64,000 bases of DNA from Citricoccus alkalitolerans. GTDB taxonomy: Bacteria; Actinomycetota; Actinomycetes; Actinomycetales; Micrococcaceae. Within the stretch, counting starts at the first letter, position 1. The number at the start of each line of letters is the position of its first letter. The notes below the pieces were generated by a model, which made no database searches, had not been told where the DNA came from, and saw only the letters and a list, made by a program, of their open reading frames with translations. The DNA lies in the NCBI RefSeq assembly GCF_039528175.1, contig NZ_BAAALH010000001.1, positions 1,240,001 to 1,304,000 on the forward strand, written 5' to 3'. This document shows, piece after piece, positions 1 to 8,280 of the stretch. Both the position numbers and the translations under genes were made by a program.

Positions 1-72
1 ACACCGGACCGACGCATCAGGGACTTCCGCGCGCCGCCCCAGATCGCCCGGGCGGGCCACGGGTACCGGGTC

Positions 73-1395
73 TCAGTCCGTCCTGCGGGCAGTGGCCGAC
101 CAGGCGGTCTCACGCCGGGCGGCCCAGCCGGACAGCATCCCCCGGTCCACGATCTCCCCCAGCAGCTGTCCCAGCGGGTAGTCCGGATCCTCGTGCCGGC
201 ACTCGAGCAGTATCCTTCCGGCGGCAGAACCACGGCCCCTCGCCCATTCGACCCAGGCCGCCAGGCACCTGAGGGCCGACGCCACCGGACCGGCGGCCTC
301 CGGCAGCAGCCCTGTGCAGGCGTTCTTGAGGTGGGCGACGCGCTCCCAATCCGGTGCGCGGCGGCTGGCGGCGAGGATGACGGAAGAATAGAGCACTCCG
401 TTGACCTCGCGGGGTTCGGCGTCAAAGACCGATGACGCCTCTACGGGCAGGGTACCGATCCAGGCGGCACCGGACAGAGCGCGCTCCAGAGTGAAGCTCG
501 CGGCGGCGAGGAGGCAGTCTCGCCATTCGACCAGGAGCAGACCGGCCATAAGGACGGCCCTCTCGGTCGGATTCTCCGGAAGCCCTTCACCCGCCAGGAT
601 CCGCTCCCAGGCCCCGATCCAGGACACCAGCTCCTCGAGGGCCTCGGCTTCATCTTCGTCGCTGACCTCGTGGCCGACCTTCCTGATGTTCTCCAGCGCA
701 CAGGCGAGCTCTACGGAGATTGCCTCGGCGGCGGATGGCAGCCCACTGCCCCGCGGTTCTTCTTCCACCACGGACCCCTCCACGATCAGGGAGGTATTGA
801 CAACGCTGGTCTCGGCCCAGGACGCCGGTGTTCCATGATCGGAGCAGGACCCCGGTGCGGGACAGTCCACGTGCCAGAGGCGGCCCCTGGCCACCAACCA
901 GAACTCCATCAGGGGCAGGCCGGCCGCACTGAGTTCGCGTTCCAGTGCGGCTGCCAGCAGGCGATCCGACTTGCTGGTCGGATCCAGGGCATGGCCGGAT
1001 CCGTTGCCAGGCTCACCGGCGCGCGCTCTCTCACGGTCGGCCCCTCTCCAGCCCGCACAGGCCGCGTCCACCTCGACCTGCCAGTCATCATCACGGAAGA
1101 GCACGGCCACGCAACCGTCCGCCAGCTGGTCCCGGGCCAGATGGCCGGCGAACTGCCGGGCATTGGCGGAGTGGTCCGCCCACGTCCTCACCGTGCCGGG
1201 GACCCAGTCGCAACGCAGGACGGCACCCAAGTTCCGGCCGGACATGCTGATGGCCGCCAGGCTGTTGCGAGGCGGAAAGCCCAGCGTGTGCTGGATGTAA
1301 CTGATCAGGTCGGCCACTTCGGCGGCCTGGACCGGGGCGGGCATCGAGGCCGGCAAGCCGGGACGGACACGGTCGTCGGGGAAGTCTGTGTGCAT
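73..1395 (-). CDS. DUF4192 family protein
   Basis: Encodes about 440 residues of the actinobacterial DUF4192 family, whose biochemical role is not established. The N-terminal part (SYIQHTLGFPPRNSLAAISM, then AVLFRDDDWQ) matches the usual opening of the family, where a conserved beta strand is followed by a Rossmann-like fold. I placed the start at the ATG at 1395 because GGAGG lies just upstream; the open frame continues about 70 residues further upstream, but that part is Gly/Arg/Pro-rich and reads like GC-rich filler. The gene lies downstream of the PAC2 gene on the same strand, with a hairpin between them. The 72 nt beyond its stop hold no feature I can name. Confidence 0.8.
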   Translation of the reverse strand: MHTDFPDDRVRPGLPASMPAPVQAAEVADLISYIQHTLGFPPRNSLAAISMSGRNLGAVLRCDWVPGTVRTWADHSANARQFAGHLARDQLADGCVAVLFRDDDWQVEVDAACAGWRGADRERARAGEPGNGSGHALDPTSKSDRLLAAALERELSAAGLPLMEFWLVARGRLWHVDCPAPGSCSDHGTPASWAETSVVNTSLIVEGSVVEEEPRGSGLPSAAEAISVELACALENIRKVGHEVSDEDEAEALEELVSWIGAWERILAGEGLPENPTERAVLMAGLLLVEWRDCLLAAASFTLERALSGAAWIGTLPVEASSVFDAEPREVNGVLYSSVILAASRRAPDWERVAHLKNACTGLLPEAAGPVASALRCLAAWVEWARGRGSAAGRILLECRHEDPDYPLGQLLGEIVDRGMLSGWAARRETAWSATARRTD

Positions 1396-1433
1396 GGCCT
1401 CCACGCTTCCGCCTCCCTGCCGGACACGGAAGC

Positions 1434-1463
1434 GCCCACACCCCCGATTGTGGGGTTGTGGGC
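1434..1463 (-). terminator. Hairpin between the PAC2 and DUF4192 genes
   Basis: GCCCACA (1434-1440) pairs with TGTGGGC (1457-1463), and the adjacent CCCC/GGGG extends the stem with one bulged T. There is no U tract, as is common for GC-rich actinobacterial terminators. It lies after the PAC2 stop and before the DUF4192 ribosome binding site, so it could terminate or attenuate PAC2 transcripts. Confidence 0.5.
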
Positions 1464-1490
1464 GGTCTCTGCCGGGTGTGGAGTAGCGCT

Positions 1491-2576
1491 CTAGTCCTGG
1501 GGGCGGTGGTCCGGCCCCTCCGCCGGGCCGCTCTCGGTGTCCTCCGCGGCTGTGGGCTCCGCAGGGCCCTCGGAGTCCACCTCTGCGTCCCCGGCCGCGG
1601 CCGCCCACTGCTCCTCCGCCTGCAAGCCCCCGCCGGCGTCCAACGCATGGCGCGGCTGGCTCTGCAGGTATTCCTCGACGGCCGCACCCAACTCCTCGGC
1701 ATCGGGGACCTGCTCGTCTGGACCCACCAACAGGGAGCGGCCGGCCCCCGGCGAGTTCTGGTCGAAGTTCTTCTCCAGGCCTTCCACCATGGCGGTGACC
1801 TCACGCGAGGAGCCGGTCTGGCGGTCGAGCTCGCGGTCCACTTCGCGGCCCTGTTCGCGCAACTTCTCCGTGGGGAGCATGAGGCCCAGGGCGGCCCCCA
1901 CGTACTCCAGCGCGGCAACGGCGGCCTGCGGGTAGGCGGCATCGTTGAGGTAGTGCGGGACATGGAGGGTGTACCCAGTGGTTCCGCGGTGATGCTCATC
2001 CAGCCGCAACTCCAGCAGCTGACCGACGCCGGACACCATGCGTGCCTGGGGGCTCCAGGTGGACAGGCCCGCCACCAACTCGTCTCGATTCCCATGGGCC
2101 GTCACGCCGAGGGGCCGGGTATGCGGCACGGGCATAGGCACGGCGTCCACCAGGGCGACGAGCTTGACGTCCAGCTTCTCCACCAGGAACAGCACCGAGG
2201 AGACGAAACGCTCCCACTGGTAGTCCGGTTCAGGTCCGGACAGCAGCAGGAAAGGCCGACCCAGGGCGTCTGAGACCAGATGCAGCTGCAGCCGAGGGGT
2301 CTGGTAGTCGCGGAAGCGCTCGCCGTCGAAGGTGATCTGCGGCCGGCGTGAGCGGTAGTCGATCAGCTGGTCCGCGTCGAAACTGGCCAGCAGCTTGTGG
2401 TCCAACGAGTCGAAGACGGTGTCCCGCACCTGTTCAGAGAGATGACCGGCATCCATGTGTCCGCCGAAGACGGCCAGCATGCCCAGGCCGCGCAGCGCTG
2501 TGGCACCGTCGAAGCCACCGGCCAACAGGTCGCGGCCGGCCGGCTCGAGCGAAAACAGCGTGGTGGGATCCTGCAT
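1491..2576 (-). CDS. PAC2 family protein (proteasome assembly chaperone-like)
   Basis: A 361-residue protein of the PAC2 family, related to archaeal and eukaryotic 20S proteasome assembly chaperones and common in actinobacteria. The fold is recognisable from GGFDGATALRGLGMLAVFGG near the N terminus, the conserved LLLSGPEPDYQWERF segment and the HVPHYLN region. The last 70 or so residues are acidic and Glu/Ala/Pro-rich, probably disordered. The ATG at 2576 has GGAAGGA upstream, and a -10-like TACCCT lies at 2612-2607. It is divergent from the leucyl aminopeptidase gene. A role in proteostasis is only inferred; no proteasome genes are in view. Confidence 0.8.
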   Translation of the reverse strand: MQDPTTLFSLEPAGRDLLAGGFDGATALRGLGMLAVFGGHMDAGHLSEQVRDTVFDSLDHKLLASFDADQLIDYRSRRPQITFDGERFRDYQTPRLQLHLVSDALGRPFLLLSGPEPDYQWERFVSSVLFLVEKLDVKLVALVDAVPMPVPHTRPLGVTAHGNRDELVAGLSTWSPQARMVSGVGQLLELRLDEHHRGTTGYTLHVPHYLNDAAYPQAAVAALEYVGAALGLMLPTEKLREQGREVDRELDRQTGSSREVTAMVEGLEKNFDQNSPGAGRSLLVGPDEQVPDAEELGAAVEEYLQSQPRHALDAGGGLQAEEQWAAAAGDAEVDSEGPAEPTAAEDTESGPAEGPDHRPQD

Positions 2577-2651
2577 GGTGCGTCCTTCCGGTGCCTCGGG
2601 TCAGGGAGGGTAGTACATCGGGGCCGGGCCGATCAGCGGTTCCAGCCCCTG

Positions 2652-2666
2652 TTGGTGATACCAACG
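2652..2666. promoter_or_regulatory. Operator-like palindrome in the PAC2/pepA divergent region
   Basis: GTTGGT-gat-ACCAAC is a perfect 6-bp inverted repeat with a 3-nt spacer. It lies between the divergent PAC2 and aminopeptidase genes, upstream of a -10-like TAGGAT at 2695-2700 that probably serves pepA. The arrangement suits a dimeric repressor or activator, but I cannot name the regulator. Confidence 0.35.
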
Positions 2667-2755
2667 TACTGTGGCCTGCGCGTATTCCGTGGCTAGGATC
2701 GAGACAGACCCGGAACCACCGCCCATGCTCATCGCCATCGAGGGGAACCACCCAC

Positions 2756-4330
2756 GTGATCAACGATTTCAGCCCTGTCCTGACCGCCATCGGACCCAAG
2801 CTGTCCCAGAACAGCAAGAATGCCGCCTCTGCCCTGGTCGTCGGCGTCTGCTCCACCGATGACGGGCCGGTGCTGTTGCCGAACCCGCTTCCCGACGCCG
2901 GCGCACGCGCCCTGGCGGATTCGCTCGAGGCACTCGGCGTCACTGGCGCCGCCGATGAGGTCGTGCGGATCCCGGGGCTGGACCCCCTGCCATTCCCCCT
3001 ACTGGTACTGACCGGCGTCGGCCGGATCACCGGCGAGCCGGGTGCGGGGGTGTCCACTGAGGCCGTGCGCCGTGCCTCCGGTGCGGCCGTCCGCCAGCTC
3101 TCGGGAACCCCCTCCGTCGCCCTGGGCCTGCCGGCCGAGACCCCGGAACTGCTGGGCGCGGTTGCCGAGGGAGCCGCACTGGCCGCGTACTCCTTCACCG
3201 CCTTCCGCTCGTCCGAGGCCCGGGCGAAGGGGAAGAACCCGGTGGAGCGCGCCGCCGTCGTGACCTCGCTGAAGCCCAAGGTGACCGGGCCGGTGCTGCA
3301 GCGCGCCGCCGTCGTGGCCCGCGCGGTTCGTGCGACCCGCGACCTGGTCAACACGCCGCCGTCCCACCTGTTCCCTGCGTCCTTCGCCGAGGAGGTGACC
3401 GAGGCTGTGCGGCCGCTGCCCATCAAGGTCACGGTGTGGGATGAGAAGAAGCTGGAGCAGGACGGATTCGGCGGCATCCTCAACGTCGGCAAGGGGTCCT
3501 CACGGCCACCGAGGTTGGTCAAGCTCGAGTACACGCCGGCAGCGGCTGGCCGGACCGCCCCGCACATCGCCTTCGTCGGCAAGGGCATCACCTTCGATTC
3601 CGGGGGCCTGTCCCTGAAGCCGCCGACGTCCATGACCACGATGAAATCAGACATGGCCGGCGCGGCGACCGTGGCGACCGTGGTCGCCGCGGCGGCCGAA
3701 CTCGAGCTACCCGTCAAGGTCACCGGTTGGCTGTGCATGGCAGAGAACATGCCCTCCGCCACCGCCCAGCGCCCCTCCGACGTCATCACGATGTACGGCG
3801 GCAAGACCGTGGAGGTCATGAACACCGACGCCGAGGGACGCCTGGTGATGGCCGACGGACTGGTGGCCGCGACCGACGAGACGCCGGACGCGGTGATCGA
3901 CATCGCGACCCTCACGGGGGCGCAGATGATTGCCCTCGGCAACCGGACCACCGGCGTGATGGGCACGGAGGACCTGCGCACGGAACTCGTGGCCGCGGCA
4001 GACGCGAGCGGGGAGACCGCCTGGGCCATGCCGATCCCGGAGGACCAGCGGGCCTCACTGGACTCCACGGTGGCGGACCTGTCCAACGTGGGCGACCGTT
4101 TCGGCGGCATGATGACTGCCGCCGCCTTCCTGCGGGAGTTCGTCGACGCCGGCCGCGCCCCCGAGGCAGCACAGGCCGAGCCCACTCCCTGGGTCCACCT
4201 GGACATCGCCGGCCCGTCCTTCAACGATTCCGGAGCCTACGGCTACACACCCAAGGACGCCACCGGCGTCATGGTCCGGACCCTGGTGGCCTACCTCGAG
4301 CGACGTGCCGGTCTACCGCGCGGGAAGTAG
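2756..4330 (+). CDS. pepA: Leucyl aminopeptidase (M17 family)
   Basis: A cytosolic dimetal aminopeptidase that removes N-terminal residues, especially leucine, from peptides. The C-terminal catalytic domain carries the M17 signatures: GKGITFDSGG with Lys276 and metal ligand Asp281, and NTDAEGR with Asp358, Glu360 and Arg362. The N-terminal regulatory domain spans roughly residues 1-170. The GTG at 2756 was chosen because AGGGGAA sits 8 nt upstream, giving 524 residues, the usual length; the open frame runs about 136 codons further upstream through the promoter region but lacks family similarity there. It is followed by lpd with about 120 nt between them, so it is probably transcribed on its own. 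Confidence 0.93.
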   Translation: MINDFSPVLTAIGPKLSQNSKNAASALVVGVCSTDDGPVLLPNPLPDAGARALADSLEALGVTGAADEVVRIPGLDPLPFPLLVLTGVGRITGEPGAGVSTEAVRRASGAAVRQLSGTPSVALGLPAETPELLGAVAEGAALAAYSFTAFRSSEARAKGKNPVERAAVVTSLKPKVTGPVLQRAAVVARAVRATRDLVNTPPSHLFPASFAEEVTEAVRPLPIKVTVWDEKKLEQDGFGGILNVGKGSSRPPRLVKLEYTPAAAGRTAPHIAFVGKGITFDSGGLSLKPPTSMTTMKSDMAGAATVATVVAAAAELELPVKVTGWLCMAENMPSATAQRPSDVITMYGGKTVEVMNTDAEGRLVMADGLVAATDETPDAVIDIATLTGAQMIALGNRTTGVMGTEDLRTELVAAADASGETAWAMPIPEDQRASLDSTVADLSNVGDRFGGMMTAAAFLREFVDAGRAPEAAQAEPTPWVHLDIAGPSFNDSGAYGYTPKDATGVMVRTLVAYLERRAGLPRGK

Positions 4331-4351
4331 AAGGCAGTGGTCCCGTGCGGC

Positions 4352-4394
4352 TAAGGTAAAACCCAGGCATCACAGCGACGATCCCGACGGGATC
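4352..4394 (+). promoter_or_regulatory. Putative lpd promoter and leader hairpin
   Basis: A -10-like TAAGGT at 4352-4357 would start a leader of about 90 nt. Within it GATCCC-gac-GGGATC (4380-4394) forms a 6-bp hairpin, and a second small CACCC/GGGTG pairing follows before the AGGAG of lpd. No -35 is convincing. Promoter and hairpin are read from sequence; function is inferred. Confidence 0.35.
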
Positions 4395-4452
4395 ATCACC
4401 CAACCCCGAAGGGTGCCGGAGACCCTGGCACCTGATTGTGAGGAGCACCATC

Positions 4453-5832
4453 GTGGCCGAAGAGGCAACCGCCCAGGAATTCGACGTACTCATCCTCGGC
4501 GGTGGCTCCGCCGGCTATGCCGCCGCGCTGCGGTCCGTCCAGTATGGGATGACCGTGGGACTGATCGAGAAGGCAAAGCTGGGCGGCACCTGCCTGCACT
4601 GGGGCTGCATCCCCACGAAGGCGTACCTGCATGCCGCCGAACTGGCGGACGACGCCCGCAACTCCGCCAAGTACGGCGTCCACACGACCCTCGAGTCCAT
4701 CGACATGGCCGGGGTGAAGTCCTACAAGGACGGGATCGTCGCGGGCAAGTACAAGGGTCTCACCGGGCTGCTCAAGATGCGCAAGGTCCAGGTCATCGAG
4801 GGTGAGGGCAAGCTCGTCTCCCAGAACCAGATCGAGGTCGGTGGGACCCGCTACACCGGGAAGAACATCATTCTGGCGTCTGGCTCCGAGGCCAAGACCT
4901 TCGGCCTGCCCATCGGTGGCAAGATCATGACCTCCACCGAGGCCCTCGAGCTCGACTACACGCCGAAGTCCGCCATCATCCTCGGGGGCGGCGTCATCGG
5001 GTCCGAGTTCGCATCCGCCTGGAACTCGTTCGGCGTGGACGTCACCATCATCGAGGGCCTCGACCACCTCGTCCCGAACGAGGATCCGGAGATCATCAAG
5101 ATCCTGGAGCGCGAGTTCAAGAAGAAGGGCATCAAGTCCAACCTGGGCACCTTCTTCGAGAAGGTCGAGGAGACCGGCGATGGCGTCAAGGTCACCCTGG
5201 CCGACGGCAAGGAGTTCACCGCCGAGGTCTGCCTCGTCGCCGTGGGCCGCGGCCCGGTCACCCAGGGCCTGGGCTACGAGGAACAGGGCATCCCCCTGGA
5301 CCGGGGCTTCGTCATCACCAATGAGCGCCTGCACACCGGGGTGGGCAATATCTACGCCATCGGTGACATCGTCCCCGGCGTCCAGTTGGCCCACCGCGGC
5401 TACCAGCAGGGTCACTTCGTCGCCGAGGAGATCGCCGGCAACAACCCGATCATCGTCGAGGACGTGAACATCCCCAAGGTGACCTTCACCGAACCGGAGA
5501 TCATGTCCGTGGGCTACTCCGAGTCCAAGGCCAAGGAGAAGTTCGGCGAGTCCAACGTGGAGACCACCACCTACAACCTGGCCGGCAACGGCAAGTCCTC
5601 GATCCTCGGCACCGGGGGCATCATCAAGATGGTCCGTCAGAAGAACGGTCCGATCGTCGGCGTCCACGGCATCGGCAAGCGCATCAGCGAGCAGATCGGT
5701 GAATCCCAGCTGATCGTCAACTGGGAGGCTTACCCGGAGGACGTGGCCGCCTTCGTCCACGCGCACCCGACCCAGAACGAATCCCTCGGCGAAGCCGCGA
5801 TGGCCCTGAACGGCCACCCGCTGCACGGCTGA
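4453..5832 (+). CDS. lpdA: Dihydrolipoyl dehydrogenase (E3)
   Basis: The FAD enzyme that reoxidises dihydrolipoamide on the E2 subunit and passes electrons to NAD+, shared by the pyruvate and 2-oxoglutarate dehydrogenase complexes. Visible motifs are the FAD-binding LILGGGSAGY near residue 13, the redox disulfide GGTCLHWGC with Cys47 and Cys52, the NAD-binding ILGGGVIGSE and the C-terminal HAHPTQNE with the active-site His-Glu pair. Length is 459 residues, normal for the family. GTG at 4453 is preferred over an in-frame TTG at 4438 because AGGAG sits 7 nt before it. The E2 gene follows about 100 nt downstream, with a strong hairpin between. Confidence 0.95.
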   Translation: MAEEATAQEFDVLILGGGSAGYAAALRSVQYGMTVGLIEKAKLGGTCLHWGCIPTKAYLHAAELADDARNSAKYGVHTTLESIDMAGVKSYKDGIVAGKYKGLTGLLKMRKVQVIEGEGKLVSQNQIEVGGTRYTGKNIILASGSEAKTFGLPIGGKIMTSTEALELDYTPKSAIILGGGVIGSEFASAWNSFGVDVTIIEGLDHLVPNEDPEIIKILEREFKKKGIKSNLGTFFEKVEETGDGVKVTLADGKEFTAEVCLVAVGRGPVTQGLGYEEQGIPLDRGFVITNERLHTGVGNIYAIGDIVPGVQLAHRGYQQGHFVAEEIAGNNPIIVEDVNIPKVTFTEPEIMSVGYSESKAKEKFGESNVETTTYNLAGNGKSSILGTGGIIKMVRQKNGPIVGVHGIGKRISEQIGESQLIVNWEAYPEDVAAFVHAHPTQNESLGEAAMALNGHPLHG

Positions 5833-5853
5833 CAGCACCGAAGAACAGCAACC

Positions 5854-5878
5854 GGCCGGCCCCCCCAAGGGGTCGGCC
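5854..5878 (+). terminator. Intergenic hairpin between lpd and sucB
   Basis: GGCCGGCCCC (5854-5863) pairs with GGGGTCGGCC (5869-5878), ten pairs including one G-U, with loop CCCAA. It lies 22 nt after the lpd stop. There is no U tract. It could be a terminator, an attenuator, or a stabiliser of the lpd mRNA 3' end. Confidence 0.5.
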
Positions 5879-5936
5879 ACCAACCATCGTCACGCCGGCG
5901 GGCAGCCGGCACGCACTTGAGGAGAAACGGGACGAC

Positions 5937-7781
5937 ATGTCTGAAACCGTGAACCTGCCGGCCCTTGGTGAATCCGTCACCGAAGGCACCGTCACCCGCT
6001 GGCTGAAGGAGGTCGGCGACGAGGTCGCCGTCGACGAGCCCTTGGTGGAGGTCTCCACCGACAAGGTGGACACCGAGATCCCGTCCCCCGTGGCCGGCAT
6101 CCTTGAGGAGATCCTGGTCCAGGAGGACGAGACCGTGGAGGTCGACGCCCCGCTGGCACGCATCGGGTCCGGCTCCGGCGGCGGCTCGTCCGACAGCGCC
6201 CCGGCTGCCGCTGAGACCGATGCAGAGGAACCCGCCGAGGAAGCCACAGAAGAACCCGCTGCGGCCCCGGCCAATGACGAGGCCGGGGACAGCAGCACCG
6301 ACGGACAGGAGCTGTCCTCCGAGCAGGTCGCCGCCGAGGACGCTGAGGAACAGGACTCAGGAGAGTCGACAGAGGTCACCCTGCCCGCCCTGGGCGAGTC
6401 CGTCACCGAGGGCACCGTCACCCGCTGGCTGAAGGAGATCGGCGACGACGTCGAGGTCGACGAGCCCCTGCTGGAGGTCTCCACCGACAAGGTGGACACC
6501 GAGATCCCCTCCCCCGTGGCCGGCAAGCTGCAGGAGATCAAGGTCCAGGAAGACGAGACCGTCGAAGTCGGTGCCGTCCTGGCACTCGTCGGTTCCGGTT
6601 CCGGCGGCGGATCGGCCGCCGAGGACAAGCCGGCGGAGCCTGCCGAAGAGAAGTCCGACACGAAGTCCGAGGAGAAGCCCGAGGACACGGGTGCCGACAA
6701 GGCCGAGCAGTCCGAGTCCGCTCCGGCCCCGAGCTCTGAGCAGAAGCAGGAGCAGCAGGAGGAGCCGGCACCGTCCGCTCCCGCCCCCACGCCGACCCCC
6801 TCCACCCAGGCCTCGGCCCCGGGTGATGGTTACGTCACGCCGCTCGTGCGCCGACTGGCGCAGCAGAACGATGTGGACCTGTCCACCGTGGTGGGCACCG
6901 GTGTCGGTGGCCGCATCCGCAAGCAGGATGTCCTGGTGGCCGCAGAGGCAGCCAAGGCCAAGCAGTCCGGCTCCGCACCGGCCCCGGCAGCCGAGGCTGC
7001 CCCGTCCGCGGCAGCCTCGGCTCCGGCTCCCGCTGCCGCCAGCACCGTGGATCCGGCCAAGCGCGGCACCTCCGAGAAGGCGCCGCGTATCCGCCAGACC
7101 ATCGCCAAGCGCATGCGGGAGTCCCTGGACGTCTCGGCCCAGCTGACACAGGTCCACGAGATCGACATGACCCGCATCGTCGCCCTGCGCGGCAAGGCCA
7201 AGGTCAGTTTCCAGCAGAAGAACGGCGTGAAGCTAACCTACCTGCCCTTCATCACCCAGGCCACGGCCGAGGCGCTGAAGCAGCACCCGAAGCTGAATGC
7301 CGAGTTCAACGTGGAGACCTCGGAGATCACCTACCACGACTCCGAGGACATCGCGATCGCCGTGGACACGGACAAGGGCCTGTTCGTCCCCGTGATCAAG
7401 GACACCGGCTCGCTGAACCTGTCCGGGATCGCCGGCAAGATCGCCGATCTGGCCGACCGTACCCGGAACAACAAGATCTCCCCGGACGAGCTCAGCGGCG
7501 GGACCTTCTCCATCACCAACTTCGGTTCGGTGGGTGCCCTGTTCGACACCCCGATCATCAACCAGCCCAACGTGGCGATCCTGGGCGTGGGCACCATCGT
7601 CAAGCGGCCCATGGTCATCACCGATCCGGATGGCAATGACACCATCTCCATCCGGCACATGATGTACCTGAGCCTGACGTACGACCACCGCCTCGTGGAC
7701 GGTGCCGACGCCGGACGCTTCCTGCAAACCGTCAAGGCCCGCCTCGAGGCCGGCGAGTTCGCCCACGAGCTGGGGCTGTAG
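5937..7781 (+). CDS. sucB: Dihydrolipoamide acyltransferase (E2) with two lipoyl domains
   Basis: The E2 core of a 2-oxo-acid dehydrogenase complex, transferring an acyl group from E1 to CoA through a lipoyl arm. Domains in order: lipoyl domain 1 (residues about 1-76, lipoyl-lysine Lys43 in STDKVDTEIP), an acidic Ala/Glu/Pro linker, lipoyl domain 2 (about 143-218, Lys185), a second linker, the peripheral subunit-binding domain (about 298-336, TPLVRRLAQQ and GVGGRIRKQD) and the catalytic domain ending with the active-site DHRLVDG near residue 583. The ATG at 5937 follows GAGGAGAAA. Actinobacterial E2 proteins of this type are annotated as SucB or DlaT and often serve both complexes; sequence alone does not settle the substrate. 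Confidence 0.92.
   Translation: MSETVNLPALGESVTEGTVTRWLKEVGDEVAVDEPLVEVSTDKVDTEIPSPVAGILEEILVQEDETVEVDAPLARIGSGSGGGSSDSAPAAAETDAEEPAEEATEEPAAAPANDEAGDSSTDGQELSSEQVAAEDAEEQDSGESTEVTLPALGESVTEGTVTRWLKEIGDDVEVDEPLLEVSTDKVDTEIPSPVAGKLQEIKVQEDETVEVGAVLALVGSGSGGGSAAEDKPAEPAEEKSDTKSEEKPEDTGADKAEQSESAPAPSSEQKQEQQEEPAPSAPAPTPTPSTQASAPGDGYVTPLVRRLAQQNDVDLSTVVGTGVGGRIRKQDVLVAAEAAKAKQSGSAPAPAAEAAPSAAASAPAPAAASTVDPAKRGTSEKAPRIRQTIAKRMRESLDVSAQLTQVHEIDMTRIVALRGKAKVSFQQKNGVKLTYLPFITQATAEALKQHPKLNAEFNVETSEITYHDSEDIAIAVDTDKGLFVPVIKDTGSLNLSGIAGKIADLADRTRNNKISPDELSGGTFSITNFGSVGALFDTPIINQPNVAILGVGTIVKRPMVITDPDGNDTISIRHMMYLSLTYDHRLVDGADAGRFLQTVKARLEAGEFAHELGL
5949..6580 (+). repeat. Direct repeat encoding the two lipoyl domains
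   Basis: The stretch from 5949 to about 6153 recurs at 6375 to about 6580 with an offset of 426 nt (142 codons). Long blocks are identical at the DNA level, for example around the lipoyl-lysine codons. This indicates an internal duplication kept similar by selection or gene conversion. Confidence 0.7.
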
Positions 7782-7784
7782 CCC

Positions 7785-8144
7785 GTGGAGGTCGTGACCG
7801 CTCTTTTCGTCGCCATCCACATCATCTCCGCCGCCGCGATCGTCGGCGGGTGGCTGGCCCACTTCAAGAACCCGACTGTCACCAAGTCACAATGGTGGGG
7901 CTCCTGGGGCATGATCGTCTCCGGTCTGTTGCTGGCCGGCCTGGCTGAGATGGGTGACGGCCCGGTGAACCACGCCAAGATCGGCGTCAAGCTGGTCGTC
8001 GGTCTGGGGGTCTTCATCACGGCTCTACTGGGCCGGCGCAAGGAGAACAAGGGCGAGCCGGTCTCGACCGGGCTGGCCCACGCCACGGGCGGCCTCGGGT
8101 TGATCAACATCCTGATCGCCGTGCTGTGGCAGGACTTCTCCTGA
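7785..8144 (+). CDS. Small four-helix membrane protein of unknown function
   Basis: A protein of about 119 residues with four hydrophobic segments (about 2-24, 40-55, 68-85 and 98-116) and a short polar loop GRRKENKGEP. It begins 3 nt after the sucB stop, so it is probably translated from the same mRNA. Two GTG starts are possible: 7785, or 7794, which has GGAGG just upstream but very close. I do not recognise a named family with certainty; similar small membrane proteins follow E2 or lipoate genes in related actinobacteria. Confidence 0.7.
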   Translation: MEVVTALFVAIHIISAAAIVGGWLAHFKNPTVTKSQWWGSWGMIVSGLLLAGLAEMGDGPVNHAKIGVKLVVGLGVFITALLGRRKENKGEPVSTGLAHATGGLGLINILIAVLWQDFS

Positions 8145-8165
8145 CCCACACCACGCACGGCTGAC

Positions 8166-8213
8166 NNNNNNNNNNNNNNNNNNNNNNNNNNNNNNNNNNN
8201 NNNNNNNNNNNNN
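8166..8213. other. Assembly gap (48 N)
   Basis: A run of N between the convergent membrane protein and kinase genes. The flanks are partly complementary: ACGCACGGC on the left against GCCGT-ct-GCGT on the right. The missing bases may therefore be the loop of a terminator hairpin. Confidence 0.95.
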
Positions 8214-8280
8214 GCCGTCTGCGTCTGGCGAAGGTTCAGCCCCTTCCGGTCCAGACGTTCGGCAGGTCAGGCTCGGCAGG

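Noticed and set aside
1..72. A possible start of another minus-strand gene at GTG 60
   Set aside because: Only about 20 codons are visible, with no ribosome binding site and no recognisable motif.
1396..1608. N-terminal extension of the DUF4192 protein to an ATG at 1608
   Set aside because: The extra 71 residues cross the intergenic hairpin and the end of the PAC2 gene, while a GGAGG precedes the ATG at 1395.
8145..8280. A hidden gene in the first gap region
   Set aside because: Only 136 nt including 48 N lie between convergent genes, and the flanks look like a terminator stem.
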